From the NCBI GenBank assembly GCA_009781005.1, contig WQYX01000011.1:1-64000 (forward strand): DNA of 64,000 nt, in the 5' to 3' direction. A program made the translations under genes and the position numbers. Position 1 is the first letter of the stretch. Each line of letters begins with the position of its first letter. This DNA is from Polyangiaceae bacterium. Its GTDB lineage: Bacteria > Myxococcota_A > Polyangia > Polyangiales > Polyangiaceae. This document shows, in pieces, positions 27,454 to 36,507 of this stretch. The notes under the pieces are model-generated. The model did no database searches. It worked only from the letters and a program-made list of their open reading frames with translations, and had not been told where the DNA came from.

Positions 27454-28806
27454 TTATTTCGCGAGAATTCGTTCGATCGTGCGCGTGCTCATCGCGCCTT
27501 TTCGGACCTCGTCGTCGTCGAGAAGGATCTTGTGGAGCGGAATGTTCGTACGGATGCCGCCAACGATGAACTCGCCCAAGGCGCGCTGCATGCGCACGAT
27601 GGCCTCTTGCCGCGTTGATGCGTGCGCGATGACCTTCGCGATGAGCGAGTCGTAGTGCTGTGGAACCGTCCAGCCGCCGTACACACCCGAGTCGACACGA
27701 ATGCCCGTGCCGCCGGGCGGGAAATACTCGGTGATGAGACCCGGCCAAGGAGCGAACGTGCGCGGATCTTCGGCATTGATTCGGCACTCGATGGCGTGCC
27801 CGCGCGGGATCCACGGCCGCGCGTCGGGCAAATCGAGTTTGTCGCCAGCAGCAACACGAATCTGAAGTGCCACGAGATCCAGACCCGTGACCATCTCCGT
27901 CACGGGATGCTCGACTTGCACACGCGTATTCATCTCGAGAAAATAGAGGCGCCTGTCCTCGTCCATGATGAATTCGAGCGTGCCGAGCGATGTGTAGCCC
28001 GTCTCTTTGACCGCGCGGCGAATCACGTCCGTGAGCTCGAGGCGAAGCTCGGGAGTCATCGCGGGGCTTGGTGATTCCTCCATGACCTTTTGATGACGGC
28101 GCTGCAGCGAGCACTCGCGTTCGCCGAGCGTCCAGACGCCGCCGTGCTTGTCAGCGAGCACCTGGAATTCGATGTGCTTCGGACGCTCGATGAACTTCTC
28201 CATGTAGACGTCGGGATTCTTGAAGCCAACTTCCGCTTCGCGCGTTGCCTGCGCAAAGTTCGAAGCGACTTCGTCCTCGGCGCGCACGATGCGCATGCCG
28301 CGCCCGCCGCCACCGCCCGAAGCCTTCATGATCACGGGGAACCCAATGCGCTTGGCTTCCAACGCGGCGTGCTCGGCGTCGACGAGGACGTCGCTGCCAG
28401 GCAAAAGCGGAAGACCGAAGCGCTTGGCATTCGCGCGCGCCGTGACCTTGTCGCCCCAGGCCTGCATGGCTTCCGGCGTTGGACCAATGAAGGTAACGCC
28501 ACATTTCCCGCACACGCGAGCGAACTCGGCGTTCTCGGAGAGGAAACCGTAGCCGGGATGGATGGCATCGGCGCCCGTGATCTCGGCCGCGCTGATGATT
28601 GCTGGAACATGCAGGTAACTGCGAGGCGCGGGGGATTGCCCGATGCACACGGCCTCGTCAGCGAGGCGTACGTGCAGCGCGCGCGCGTCTGCCTCCGAGT
28701 GCACGGCGACGGTAGCGATGCCGAGCTCGCGGCACGCGCGGATCACGCGAAGCGCGATCTCGCCGCGATTCGCAATGAGGACCTTCTTGAAAGGAGGGCG
28801 GCTCAT
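27454..28806 (-). CDS. accC: Acetyl-CoA carboxylase biotin carboxylase subunit
   Basis: 450 residues, the standard AccC length. [21 protein letters not shown] at the N-terminus, glycine loop [10 protein letters not shown] near residues 161-170, [20 protein letters not shown]-type motif as [16 protein letters not shown], and [16 protein letters not shown]. It carboxylates biotin on AccB with ATP and bicarbonate for fatty-acid synthesis. It overlaps accB by four bases (28803-28806). Confidence 0.97.
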   Translation of the reverse strand: MSRPPFKKVLIANRGEIALRVIRACRELGIATVAVHSEADARALHVRLADEAVCIGQSPAPRSYLHVPAIISAAEITGADAIHPGYGFLSENAEFARVCGKCGVTFIGPTPEAMQAWGDKVTARANAKRFGLPLLPGSDVLVDAEHAALEAKRIGFPVIMKASGGGGGRGMRIVRAEDEVASNFAQATREAEVGFKNPDVYMEKFIERPKHIEFQVLADKHGGVWTLGERECSLQRRHQKVMEESPSPAMTPELRLELTDVIRRAVKETGYTSLGTLEFIMDEDRRLYFLEMNTRVQVEHPVTEMVTGLDLVALQIRVAAGDKLDLPDARPWIPRGHAIECRINAEDPRTFAPWPGLITEYFPPGGTGIRVDSGVYGGWTVPQHYDSLIAKVIAHASTRQEAIVRMQRALGEFIVGGIRTNIPLHKILLDDDEVRKGAMSTRTIERILAK

Positions 28807-29246
28807 GCCTTTTTTACGCGAAAGAGCGTTTGCCCGAACTCGACGGGCTTGCCGTTCTGGGCGAAGATCTCGACGATGGTGCCGGACACCTCCGCCTCGA
28901 TCTCGTTCATCAGCTTCATGGCTTCGATGATGCAGAGCGATTGCCCGGGACGAACCACAGAGCCCACCTCGACGAACGGCGGCGCATCGGGGGCTGGCGC
29001 ACGATAAAACGTTCCGACGAACGGACTCGTCACGTCGACGACGTCGCTCGGTGTTTCGGTCGCCGCGACTGCTAGTGCAGCGCCCACGGGGCTGGCCGAC
29101 GAGATGAAGGCATCCGACGTGAGAGCGCGCGCCGAGCCGCGCACGATGCGCACGCGCGTGCCTTCGGATTCGTGCTCGAATTCCGCTACGTTCTCTTCTT
29201 TTAGAACCTTGAGCAGCTCCAGTAACTTGTCGATGTCGACAGTCAT
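28803..29246 (-). CDS. accB: Biotin carboxyl carrier protein of acetyl-CoA carboxylase
   Basis: 147 residues. N-terminal helix [24 protein letters not shown], an Ala/Pro-rich hinge, then the biotinyl domain with the biotin lysine in [17 protein letters not shown] 29246 starts at the family N-terminus. It lies 126 bases after aroQ in the same direction. Confidence 0.96.
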   Translation of the reverse strand: MTVDIDKLLELLKVLKEENVAEFEHESEGTRVRIVRGSARALTSDAFISSASPVGAALAVAATETPSDVVDVTSPFVGTFYRAPAPDAPPFVEVGSVVRPGQSLCIIEAMKLMNEIEAEVSGTIVEIFAQNGKPVEFGQTLFRVKKA

Positions 29247-29368
29247 AGTTGAAGCGACGCTAGCCGCGTCTGCGTGAGCGACCAAGGGGGAAAGAACGCG
29301 AAAAAGGCTTCGCATGAACGGTGTAAGCGCGCGGCGCGAACATCACTCAGCGCGTCATGATGATGAAT

Positions 29369-29389
29369 CGCGTCAAATCGAAAGCGGTC
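29369..29389 (-). repeat. Motif C, exact copy, encodes the end of AroQ
   Basis: Identical 21-base sequence to 20509-20529 and 46713-46733. It supplies the last AroQ codons, PLSI plus stop. Confidence 0.7.
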
Positions 29390-29855
29390 GACGCAAAAGC
29401 CAGCGCGTGAGCCCCTCGAGAGCGAGCACGTAACTGTCGGCGCCGAACCCGCTCACCTTTGCGATGCACGCGCCCGCAATCATGGACGAGTGGCGATACG
29501 CTTCGCGTGCTTCGGGGTTCGAGATGTGGACCTCCACGCACGGCAGATCGACGGCTTTGAGCGCATCGAAGAGCGCAAGCGAGGTGTGCGTGTACGCACC
29601 TGCGTTGAGCAGCAGGCCGTCAAAGCTTTCGCGCGCAGCGGCAATGCGGTCGAGCAAAGCGCCTTCATGGTTCGATTGGAACGTATCGACTTCGACCCCA
29701 AGTTCCTTGCCCCGCACCACGAGCCGCGCGTGAATGTCAAAGAGAGTGTCTCTGCCATAGATTTCGGGTTCGCGCGTGCCAAGAAGCTGAAGGTTCGGCC
29801 CCGAGAGCACGAGGATCCGCAGCGTGCCCGAGTTGGAACGTTCTCCCGCGGGCAC
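29373..29855 (-). CDS. aroQ: Type II 3-dehydroquinate dehydratase
   Basis: Removes water from 3-dehydroquinate in the shikimate pathway. 160 residues, slightly longer than usual because of an N-terminal leader (MPAGERSNSGT) and the motif C tail. Signatures: LSGPNLQLLGTREPEIYG with the catalytic tyrosine, FQSNHEGALLD, LLNAGAYTHTSLAL, and VHISNPEAREAYRHSS with the catalytic histidine. Commonly linked to accBC in delta-type proteobacteria, as here. It starts five bases after the Roadblock gene ends. Confidence 0.96.
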   Translation of the reverse strand: MPAGERSNSGTLRILVLSGPNLQLLGTREPEIYGRDTLFDIHARLVVRGKELGVEVDTFQSNHEGALLDRIAAARESFDGLLLNAGAYTHTSLALFDALKAVDLPCVEVHISNPEAREAYRHSSMIAGACIAKVSGFGADSYVLALEGLTRWLLRRPLSI

Positions 29856-29860
29856 CTTTG

Positions 29861-30217
29861 TCAGAGCTCCGTCATGAGCTTGGGAGCGACCGTTCGCATG
29901 AGATAGCGAGCCTTGCCGTAGTTTCCATCCGGCGTCAGCGCGACGGCGATGAAATACGTGTCGCCGAGCGTCCGGATGAGGGTAATGAACTTGTCCGTGT
30001 TGATCACGATCTCGTGCGTGGGCCCGGCTTCGAGCATCTCGGCGGCGCGCTTGATTGCACCAATGACGACGCTGAACTCGACACCAATGGTGTTGATGTC
30101 GAACGCCGCCGAATCTTTGGCGTAGGACTCGAGCGCGATTCCGCTCGAATCCATGAGAAGGCCAGCAACACCACCTTCGGTGCCGTCCACGACGTCGCGA
30201 AGCGCCTCTTTGAACAT
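29861..30217 (-). CDS. Roadblock/LC7 domain protein
   Basis: 118 residues, a single Roadblock/LC7 fold: GTEGGVAGLLMDSSGIALESYA and GDTYFIAVALTPDGNYGKARYLMR. Such proteins dimerise and regulate small GTPases (MglB-type GAPs) or sit in membrane signalling. No GTPase gene is beside it. It is the first gene of the unit leading into aroQ-accB-accC, so it may merely share the promoter. Confidence 0.85.
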   Translation of the reverse strand: MFKEALRDVVDGTEGGVAGLLMDSSGIALESYAKDSAAFDINTIGVEFSVVIGAIKRAAEMLEAGPTHEIVINTDKFITLIRTLGDTYFIAVALTPDGNYGKARYLMRTVAPKLMTEL

Positions 30218-30324
30218 GGAAGAAACGTTACGTTCTCCGACTTTGAGACGTCAATATCTCGGCAAGTTCTAGCGGACCGAAACAGCCTTCTCCATCCTGC
30301 GCGGGGAAGGCGGGCCGCACAGCC

Positions 30325-30352
30325 GTAGGGGCGCAGCATGCTGCGCCCCTAC
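30325..30352. repeat. Perfect 28-base palindrome
   Basis: Arms GTAGGGGCGCAGCA and TGCTGCGCCCCTAC pair perfectly with no loop. It lies between the divergent Roadblock and aconitase-like genes. Similar GTAGGGGC...GCCCCTAC palindromes are, as I recall, dispersed repeats in other bacterial genomes. Confidence 0.7.
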
Positions 30353-30354
30353 TT

Positions 30355-30390
30355 GACCCTTAAGGGTCGCAACGTTTAAGGTCGCGCGAC
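30355..30390. promoter_or_regulatory. Two further palindromes before the aconitase-like gene
   Basis: GACCCTTAAGGGTC (30355-30368, 7-base arms) and GTCGCGCGAC (30381-30390) follow one another just upstream of the aconitase-like start. They could be operator sites for that gene. Confidence 0.35.
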
Positions 30391-30424
30391 AATGCGTGCA
30401 CGAGCAGGGGATCCCCCCCGCACG

Positions 30425-32227
30425 ATGGCTCAAAAGATCCTTGCCGGACGCTGTCCTGATCCAACACTGTCAGGGGATGTGGTGCAGGTGAAGGTCGATC
30501 AGATCGTCCTTACGCGCGCTCCCCTCCGGGCCGTTGCCGAAGCTCGCGAGGTTGGCCTCAAGAAAACGAGCGCCGAGGTGGCCATCGCCTACGACATCCA
30601 CTGCGTGACCGGAGCGGCAACCACGCGCACCGAGCAGATGCAGGCCGCTTCTGCGGATATGCTCGCTCACGGCATCGTGCTCGCACGCCCCGGGATAGGT
30701 TTTCCGGCGCCCGTCCATCTCGAACGTTTTGCGAGCCCCGCGCGGCTCTGCGTGACCGACGATCCGCGCCTCGCCGGCGTTGGCGGCATCGGCATGCTCA
30801 CGTTCGTTGTCGCACCCGGATTGGTCGGACAGGCGCTCGCACAAGGCAGCATCGTCGTCAGGCCGCCGCGTAGCGTGCAGGTACTCTTGTCTGGGCGGAT
30901 GCGTCCGTTCGTGTGCGCACGTGACGTGGCTCTCGAGTTCATTCGCCGCGGCCTCGGCGACGCCGTCGCACGGATCGAGGAAGCGCATCAGGCTCCCGTC
31001 GTCATCGAGTTCGCAGGCCCGAGCGCGCGCCTGCTCTCGGTGCCAGAGCGCACGGTGCTCGCGTCCGTCGCGCCCCAGCTCGGCGCGGCGGGTGCGCTCT
31101 TCATTTCCGATGAGCGCACGGAGGTCTTCCTTCGCGATCAGCGCCGGAGCAAGGCGCATCGCGCGCTCGTTCCCGATCCCGGCGCACCGTGCGATGAAGT
31201 TCTCAACGTAGATCTCGGCGCGGTCGATCCTCTCTGCATGGACGAGACCGGCGCGGTGCGCTCGGTGCGCGATCTGTCCGGCAAACCCGTCTCACAAGTC
31301 TTGTTGGGTGGCGACAGCGGCATCACGTTGCGCGATCTGTTCGCAACCGCAACGTTGCTCAAGTCGAAGCGCGTGCCCGCACGCGTCGAGTTCCTCGTCG
31401 CCATTCCATCACGACAGATGCTCGAGGTCCTCGCGTCGAGCGGCGCGCTCGGCGATCTCATCGCCACGGGCGCGCGTCTCGTCGAGCCCGATGCACGTAT
31501 GATGAACGGCGAGCTTTACCCGCCTGCGTCAAGCGGCTTGAGCGCGCGCACGCACGATCTCGAGCCGGGCATGGCGTCGCCGAAACCGATCGTCGTCGCC
31601 TCCGCCGAAACGCTCGCGCACGCCGTGGCAAACGGAGAGATGGGCGATCCGCGAAGCTTCAAGCGCCCCGTGCGCGTGACCATCCCGCGTGCGCTGCCAA
31701 CGGACGACGTGCTCGTCGTGCGCGACAAAAAGGGCAGCGGGGACGGCGCCAAGAAAACATCGCTCGTGCCCGTCGTTCCGACACCATGGAAGGGGCCTCA
31801 GACCCTCGATCTCATCGAGGGCACGGCAAGCCTCTCGACGACGCCAAGCAAGCCGGCGGCACCGCTGTCGACGGGATTCGCTGTCGTGTGCTCGACGCTC
31901 GACGAAGTCCGCGAGCTCGCGGGCCGCGCCATCGAACTCGCGCCGTTGCTCCGTGCCGTGATCGCGCCGTTCATTCCCAGCGCTTCGGTGTCATTCTTCA
32001 GCGGCCTCGGCATCGCGGCGTTGCGCATCGACGCAGCTTCGATAAAGAGCGCAAAGGGGCAGCGCACGATCACGTTGCCTGCGCCCGCCCAGTGGCCGGA
32101 CAATTCACCCACCATGATTTCGATCGGCACGCAGAAGGTGCCGTTCGTGTGGCTCGCGCGCGGTCAAGAGCGCGCGTGGGCAACTGCTGGCACCGCCCGC
32201 CCTGCCCCGCGCGCCACGCGAGGGTGA
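30425..32227 (+). CDS. Aconitase/LeuC-LeuD-family protein without Fe-S or catalytic residues
   Basis: 600 residues with aconitase family layout: KILAGRCPD and VQVKVDQIVL at the start, GVGGIGMLTFV, RPPRSVQVLLSGRM, VALEFIRRGLGDA, EFAGPSARLLSVPER, ISDERTEVFLRD, and a C-terminal swivel-like domain. The residues that make the enzyme work are gone: GDSHT aligns with TDDPR, GSCTNSR with GGDSGIT, and the GCSxC loop with PDARMM, so all three Fe-S cysteines and the base are missing. It is probably a pseudo-enzyme with a structural, RNA-binding or regulatory role (inference). ATG 30425 fits the family N-terminus better than the upstream ATG at 30392. Confidence 0.8.
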   Translation: MAQKILAGRCPDPTLSGDVVQVKVDQIVLTRAPLRAVAEAREVGLKKTSAEVAIAYDIHCVTGAATTRTEQMQAASADMLAHGIVLARPGIGFPAPVHLERFASPARLCVTDDPRLAGVGGIGMLTFVVAPGLVGQALAQGSIVVRPPRSVQVLLSGRMRPFVCARDVALEFIRRGLGDAVARIEEAHQAPVVIEFAGPSARLLSVPERTVLASVAPQLGAAGALFISDERTEVFLRDQRRSKAHRALVPDPGAPCDEVLNVDLGAVDPLCMDETGAVRSVRDLSGKPVSQVLLGGDSGITLRDLFATATLLKSKRVPARVEFLVAIPSRQMLEVLASSGALGDLIATGARLVEPDARMMNGELYPPASSGLSARTHDLEPGMASPKPIVVASAETLAHAVANGEMGDPRSFKRPVRVTIPRALPTDDVLVVRDKKGSGDGAKKTSLVPVVPTPWKGPQTLDLIEGTASLSTTPSKPAAPLSTGFAVVCSTLDEVRELAGRAIELAPLLRAVIAPFIPSASVSFFSGLGIAALRIDAASIKSAKGQRTITLPAPAQWPDNSPTMISIGTQKVPFVWLARGQERAWATAGTARPAPRATRG

Positions 32228-32234
32228 GGGGCGC

Positions 32235-32567
32235 TCAAGTTGAAGTCTCGAGATGCCCAAGTTTGATAAGCGCCGACTTGAGCGAAGCAATGAAGGATTG
32301 GAAAGACAGTACGCCGGTGAGAGGCGCGAAGTCCGAGATGAGCTCCGCGGTGCGCGCACGCATCGTGGGGAAGTCCTTCTTCCGCTTTTGACGGCGAGTC
32401 CCCGCAAGCTCCGAGGCATCGAGCAACGCGGTGAGCAGTGTCTTCTTCGGGTCGGGCTCGCGCTCGACGTCCGCGGACTCGGGCAGCATGAGACGTGTTG
32501 TCCCGTTGGGATTGCCGCTCGCACGCCGAATCGCCGCGTGGTCGTGGAGAAACCACGCCTCCGTCAT
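32235..32567 (-). CDS. DUF4276-like C-terminal fragment, probably a gene remnant
   Basis: 110 residues from ATG 32567. MTEAWFLHDHAAIRRASGNPNG, DPKKTLLTALLDASEL and DFAPLTGVLSFQSF recall the C-terminal half of DUF4276-type (Toprim-like) proteins, which often pair with AAA ATPases in defence loci. The usual N-terminal half is missing, since the upstream DNA is occupied by the divergent glycosyltransferase start. Alternatively it is a short intact gene. No partner ATPase is adjacent. Confidence 0.4.
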   Translation of the reverse strand: MTEAWFLHDHAAIRRASGNPNGTTRLMLPESADVEREPDPKKTLLTALLDASELAGTRRQKRKKDFPTMRARTAELISDFAPLTGVLSFQSFIASLKSALIKLGHLETST

Positions 32568-32710
32568 GCGAGTGCGATACGGGCCTGATCCGTCAACGGT
32601 GTTTTTGTTTTCGGACGCGGGGTCGTGCATCGCAGGTCGGCCCACTGTCCCTGCTCGACGCCAACGCCAAGCGACTTCAGCGCCCATCGAATGGGATAGA
32701 GGAGCAGGCG

Positions 32711-33466
32711 GTGTATGATCCTCCCGTGCGAATCGCGGTCCTCATGCCGGCGTACAACGAAGCCGGTCGCCTGCTCGATACCCTGACAGAACTCTGTCGG
32801 GATCGCGGTGACGCAGAGATTTGCGTCTTCCTCGTGGACGATGGGAGCACGCCGCCGCTCGCACGTGACGAGCTCCGAGCCGCCGCGGGTGCGATGCCCA
32901 TCGTTCTCGCGCGCCACGCGGTGAATCTCGGGCAAGGCGCGGCGATCGAGACCGCACGTCAGCTTGCACTCCGTCCGCGCTTTTCGTTGCACAATGCACC
33001 ATTCGATGCGTTCGTGACCATGGACTCGGACGGTCAGCATCGACCGTGTGACGTGCTCGCTCTCGCAAGAGCAATCGCGGATGGCGCGGACGTGGCACTC
33101 GGCAACAGGTTCGCAGGCGGCTCGAACGTGCCGCTGTCGCGCAGGCTTTTGCTCGCGTTCGCGCGAAGCTTCGAGCGCGTGACCACCGGTCTTGCGCTGT
33201 CGGACGCGCACAACGGACTTCGTGCCTTCAGCGCTCGGGCGATCACACGCATGCACCTTACACATAACCGCATGGCGCACGCGACCGAGTTCACGCAGCA
33301 GATCTCGCGCGCGAGCCGCAACGGCGAGAGGCTCGGCGTCATCGAGGTGCCCGTCTCCGTCCGCTACACGGATGCATCGCGCGCCAAGGGGCAGAAGGCC
33401 TCCGGCGCCGTCGCCATCGTCGTCGATCTCTTCCACGGCTTCTTGTTTGGAAAGGGTTCGCCATGA
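32711..33466 (+). CDS. Family 2 glycosyltransferase
   Basis: 251 residues. VRIAVLMPAYNEAGRLLDTL starts the GT-A fold, then FLVDDGS, NLGQGAAIETA, the metal-binding FVTMDSDGQH (DxD-type), and LSDAHNGLRAFSARAI, typical of dolichyl-phosphate or undecaprenyl-phosphate sugar transferases. It lacks C-terminal TM helices; the DUF2304 membrane protein directly after it (4-base overlap) probably supplies the membrane part. Start GTG 32711 has AGAGGAG about seven bases upstream; GTG 32726 is an alternative. Confidence 0.9.
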   Translation: MYDPPVRIAVLMPAYNEAGRLLDTLTELCRDRGDAEICVFLVDDGSTPPLARDELRAAAGAMPIVLARHAVNLGQGAAIETARQLALRPRFSLHNAPFDAFVTMDSDGQHRPCDVLALARAIADGADVALGNRFAGGSNVPLSRRLLLAFARSFERVTTGLALSDAHNGLRAFSARAITRMHLTHNRMAHATEFTQQISRASRNGERLGVIEVPVSVRYTDASRAKGQKASGAVAIVVDLFHGFLFGKGSP

Positions 33467-33855
33467 GCCTCGAGATCACGCCGGCCGCCATCGCACTCAT
33501 CGGGCTGCTCGCGGCGTTGCTCCTTCACGACGTCACGACCATCAAGAACCGTCGCTTGCTCGCTTTGCAGATCATCGTGTTCACCGCGGGCGCGGTGCTC
33601 ATCGTTTGCCCGGAGATCGCGCGAAGGCTGGCGCGCGCCGTGGGGATCGGACGCGGCGTCGACTTCGTGCTCTACCCGCTCGTGATCTGGCTCGTGCGCG
33701 AGTCGCTGCTCACCCGGCGGCGGCGCCACGAAGACGAAGCGAAGATGACTGAGATCGTCCGCGCGATGGCGATCGACAAAGCTCACTTCGTCTCCGGCAA
33801 CGGGGTGTCGAGGAGCTCTGCACCTTTGCAATCGGACGCGTCCGCTTCCTCCTGA
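33463..33855 (+). CDS. DUF2304 family membrane protein
   Basis: 130 residues with three hydrophobic segments (about 8-24, 33-50, 62-82), then a charged tail. DUF2304 proteins are small membrane partners of family 2 glycosyltransferases, matching the ATGA overlap with the upstream gene. Its last 73 bases overlap the converging GT-C-like gene. Confidence 0.85.
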   Translation: MSLEITPAAIALIGLLAALLLHDVTTIKNRRLLALQIIVFTAGAVLIVCPEIARRLARAVGIGRGVDFVLYPLVIWLVRESLLTRRRRHEDEAKMTEIVRAMAIDKAHFVSGNGVSRSSAPLQSDASASS

Positions 33856-35216
33856 ACCACGTAGTCGCGCCGTCCATGAAACTGCGGCGCCCAGAGGAAT
33901 GTCCATGGCTCGCGCGCGATGCAGATGCGCGCACCGGGCGCGAACGAGCGCACGCGCGCTTCGTCGACGTGAGCCGCGAGAAACCTCGCGAAGGGATCGC
34001 CGTTCGGATAGATGTACAATGCACTAGTTGACCACACGACGACCGCGAGCGCACAGGCGGCAAGCATGCCCGTTGTCAGAGGGCGAGCGCGTGACCAGAG
34101 CACGAGATTCAAGCTCACGAGCAAGAGCATCCACACGAGGTAGTAACGGAGCTCGTGGGATTGCGGCACGAAGCTGATGAACACCGTGACACCCGCGAAG
34201 AGGCCCGCCGCAGCACGGCTCTCGCGCGCACGCATGCGCGCGGCAGCGAGCACGAGGGCGCCAAGATTCAGAACGACGTACGCGCCGAAGAAGCCGCCCA
34301 TGCGGTAGCCGGGATCGTCGGGCGGCGTAAATTGATCGATGGACCAACGCCTCGTGATCGGGCGGGTACCGATCTCGAGCACCGAGCAGGCGAAGCGAAA
34401 GGGACGAGGTGCGTGCTCGAGCCAACGCGGACTTGCTGCGTACGCACCTTCCGCGAACGGGATCCCGGGAATGCGGATCTCGATGGGCCAGACCGGATTG
34501 CCATGAAGGACCACGTTCTTCAGCGGCGTGGCGAAGACGAGGGGCAGTGCGAGCGCGATTACGAGCAAGCGCGCGCGGCGATTTCGGTCCGCAGAGAGAG
34601 AGCGAAAGACGAGCACGCTCGCGGCAGCAACGACGAGCGGCACGAGCTGAAACTTCATGTTCGCCGTTGCGGCAGCGAGAGCGGCAGCAACGACGAGCGA
34701 GCGCACGCTCGGCGGAGAGCGTTGGACGAGCGTGCGGTACGTCACGAGAAGAAGCATCGTGGCGAGCGCATTCGCGGGCAGATCAACGTACGCGGCCGTT
34801 GCGTGGATCTGCACGAGCGGGATCGCGAGCAGCGCGATGAGCGACAGATGCATCGGAACGTCGAAGGTTCGACGGAGCACGATGACGAGCGCGAAGAGTG
34901 AGAACAGGGCAACGAAGTTTGCGCTCTCAGGGCGACCCGTGACGCGCCAGAACATGCCCTGCAAAGCTTCCGCGAGTAGCGGGAACCCCTCAAACCGGTG
35001 CTGATTCTCGGCGCTGAACGCGTACGTTGCGCCATCCACGATGCCAGTGATCTTTGCGGCGAACGGCAGGTGATACGCCCACACGTCCCATGCTTTGGAC
35101 ACGTCGTGCCACGCCGTGCACGCGAGCGCGATGGCGAGCGCGATGGCAACGAGGCGGAGGAGCGCACGGGCTCCGCGGTGAATGATCAAGGTGTGATGGG
35201 CTACTCTAGCCCGCAA
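33783..35216 (-). CDS. Polytopic membrane protein, GT-C glycosyltransferase-like
   Basis: 477 residues with about ten hydrophobic helices. The first periplasmic loop has DVWAYHLPFAAKI (residues about 44-56), reminiscent of the acidic catalytic motif of GT-C enzymes that use lipid-linked sugars. The C-terminal 100 residues are periplasmic. Convergent with, and overlapping, DUF2304, so the three genes probably serve one envelope glycan. Substrate unknown. Confidence 0.65.
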   Translation of the reverse strand: MRARVAHHTLIIHRGARALLRLVAIALAIALACTAWHDVSKAWDVWAYHLPFAAKITGIVDGATYAFSAENQHRFEGFPLLAEALQGMFWRVTGRPESANFVALFSLFALVIVLRRTFDVPMHLSLIALLAIPLVQIHATAAYVDLPANALATMLLLVTYRTLVQRSPPSVRSLVVAAALAAATANMKFQLVPLVVAAASVLVFRSLSADRNRRARLLVIALALPLVFATPLKNVVLHGNPVWPIEIRIPGIPFAEGAYAASPRWLEHAPRPFRFACSVLEIGTRPITRRWSIDQFTPPDDPGYRMGGFFGAYVVLNLGALVLAAARMRARESRAAAGLFAGVTVFISFVPQSHELRYYLVWMLLLVSLNLVLWSRARPLTTGMLAACALAVVVWSTSALYIYPNGDPFARFLAAHVDEARVRSFAPGARICIAREPWTFLWAPQFHGRRDYVVQEEADASDCKGAELLDTPLPETK

Positions 35217-35221
35217 CCACT

Positions 35222-35369
35222 CAGAGCGTGTTCTACAGCCTGCTGCGCGAATCGATTCGTCGGTTGGGCGCTGCGGTGCCTGCGCACGTACGATAAGTAC
35301 GCTTTCGCGGGCTCCTCGCGCTCCGCCCTAGCCTCGATTCGCTCGCGACGGCTGCCCTACACGCTCTCA
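35222..35369 (-). repeat. Family B hairpin repeat, copy B5
   Basis: Opposite orientation to B4. Arms GAGCGTGTTCTACAGCCTGC and GCTGCCCTACACGCTC pair, as do GCGCGAATCGATTCG and CGATTCGCTCGCG. The centre is GTACGATAAGTAC. It fills the gap between the methyltransferase end and the GT-C-like start. Confidence 0.78.
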
Positions 35370-35370
35370 A

Positions 35371-36474
35371 CTACTGTGCGGGCTTGGCTGTTGGCGCGGT
35401 GTTCTTTGCTTCACCCGGTTTTAGATTGGTCTTCTTCACCTTCACGAATCGGAGAGTCATGCGGTCGCTCTCGCCGATAGCCGCGTACTTCTCGTGCTCC
35501 TTGTCCTTGAGAGCGAACGAGGGCGGAAGCGTCCAGACGCCGGCGGCATAGTCTTTCGTGTCTTTGGGATTTGCATTGACTTCGGACATGCCATCAAGGT
35601 GAAAGCCAGCCTCCTCAGCCCTTTCAATCACGTATTTCTCAGGCATGTAGCCTTTCTTGGCGGCTGCAGCCGGATCGGCGTCGGGTTTTGCGCGATGCTC
35701 CACGATGCCGAGCACGCCACCCGGCTTGAGCGCCTTGTTGAATTCGGCGAGCCACGCGTCGAGGGTGCCGGCGTTCTGCATGCCGTGCAACTCACGAATG
35801 GCGAGGACGAGATCCGCTTTGTTCTCCATGCCCAGACTCGGCACTTTGTTATCGACGATCACCGTCTGGACTTTGCCAAATAGCTCGGGCGATCTATCCA
35901 AAAGAAGTTTGACCTGCTGGCCGTAGAAAGTGCTGCGCTGATCCGCAGGACCATTCGGATCGGTATTCGTAATCATGAGTTGGCCCTTCTTTGCGAGCGC
36001 AGGTGCGAGAAGCTCGGTATACCAACCGGCGCCTGGAGCGAATTCAACGACCGTCATATTCGGTTTGAATCCGAAGAATTCGAGTGTCTGGAGCGGGTGG
36101 CGGTACTTGTCGCGATCCGCATTGCCCGGTTTGCGCGTCTTGCTCGCGAGTGCCGCGGTGATAGCCGCTTTCCCAGTTGGATAAGCCTTATCCGCGAGGG
36201 ACTTGGCCTCGGCACGGAGTTCGGGTGTCCATCGCGCGAGTTCGGTTTTGTGCTCCGCCTCGAGGCGCGCGCGATCCTCTTGCAGCGCGCGTTGCGCCTC
36301 CGCCTTCTTCTTCTCTTCTGGCGTGGGTTCGGGCGCAGGCGGCGGCGCGGGAGCCTCGGTCACGACCGGTGCCGGGGGCGGAGGAGCTGCGGGCGTTGCC
36401 GGCTCTGACGGCTGCGAACCACCGCAGGCGGCTGCGACGAGGAACAAGGAACCAAATGCAATGGTGCGCTTCAT
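35371..36474 (-). CDS. Lipoprotein with SAM-methyltransferase-like domain (COG4798-like)
   Basis: 367 residues. The signal peptide ends in a lipobox VAAAC (Cys17), followed by a Pro/Ala/Glu-rich linker to about residue 100. The catalytic-like domain has MTVVEFAPGAGWYTELLAPAL (motif I), ITNTDPNGP, DLVLAIRELHGM and LKPGGVLGIVEHR, as in the COG4798 predicted methyltransferases. The signal peptide places it outside the cytoplasm, where SAM is not expected, so the domain may bind another ligand. Ends in an Ala/Thr/Lys-rich tail. Confidence 0.78.
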   Translation of the reverse strand: MKRTIAFGSLFLVAAACGGSQPSEPATPAAPPPPAPVVTEAPAPPPAPEPTPEEKKKAEAQRALQEDRARLEAEHKTELARWTPELRAEAKSLADKAYPTGKAAITAALASKTRKPGNADRDKYRHPLQTLEFFGFKPNMTVVEFAPGAGWYTELLAPALAKKGQLMITNTDPNGPADQRSTFYGQQVKLLLDRSPELFGKVQTVIVDNKVPSLGMENKADLVLAIRELHGMQNAGTLDAWLAEFNKALKPGGVLGIVEHRAKPDADPAAAAKKGYMPEKYVIERAEEAGFHLDGMSEVNANPKDTKDYAAGVWTLPPSFALKDKEHEKYAAIGESDRMTLRFVKVKKTNLKPGEAKNTAPTAKPAQ

Positions 36475-36507
36475 AGCGCTGACCTCTATAGCGCAAGCAG
36501 GACCACG

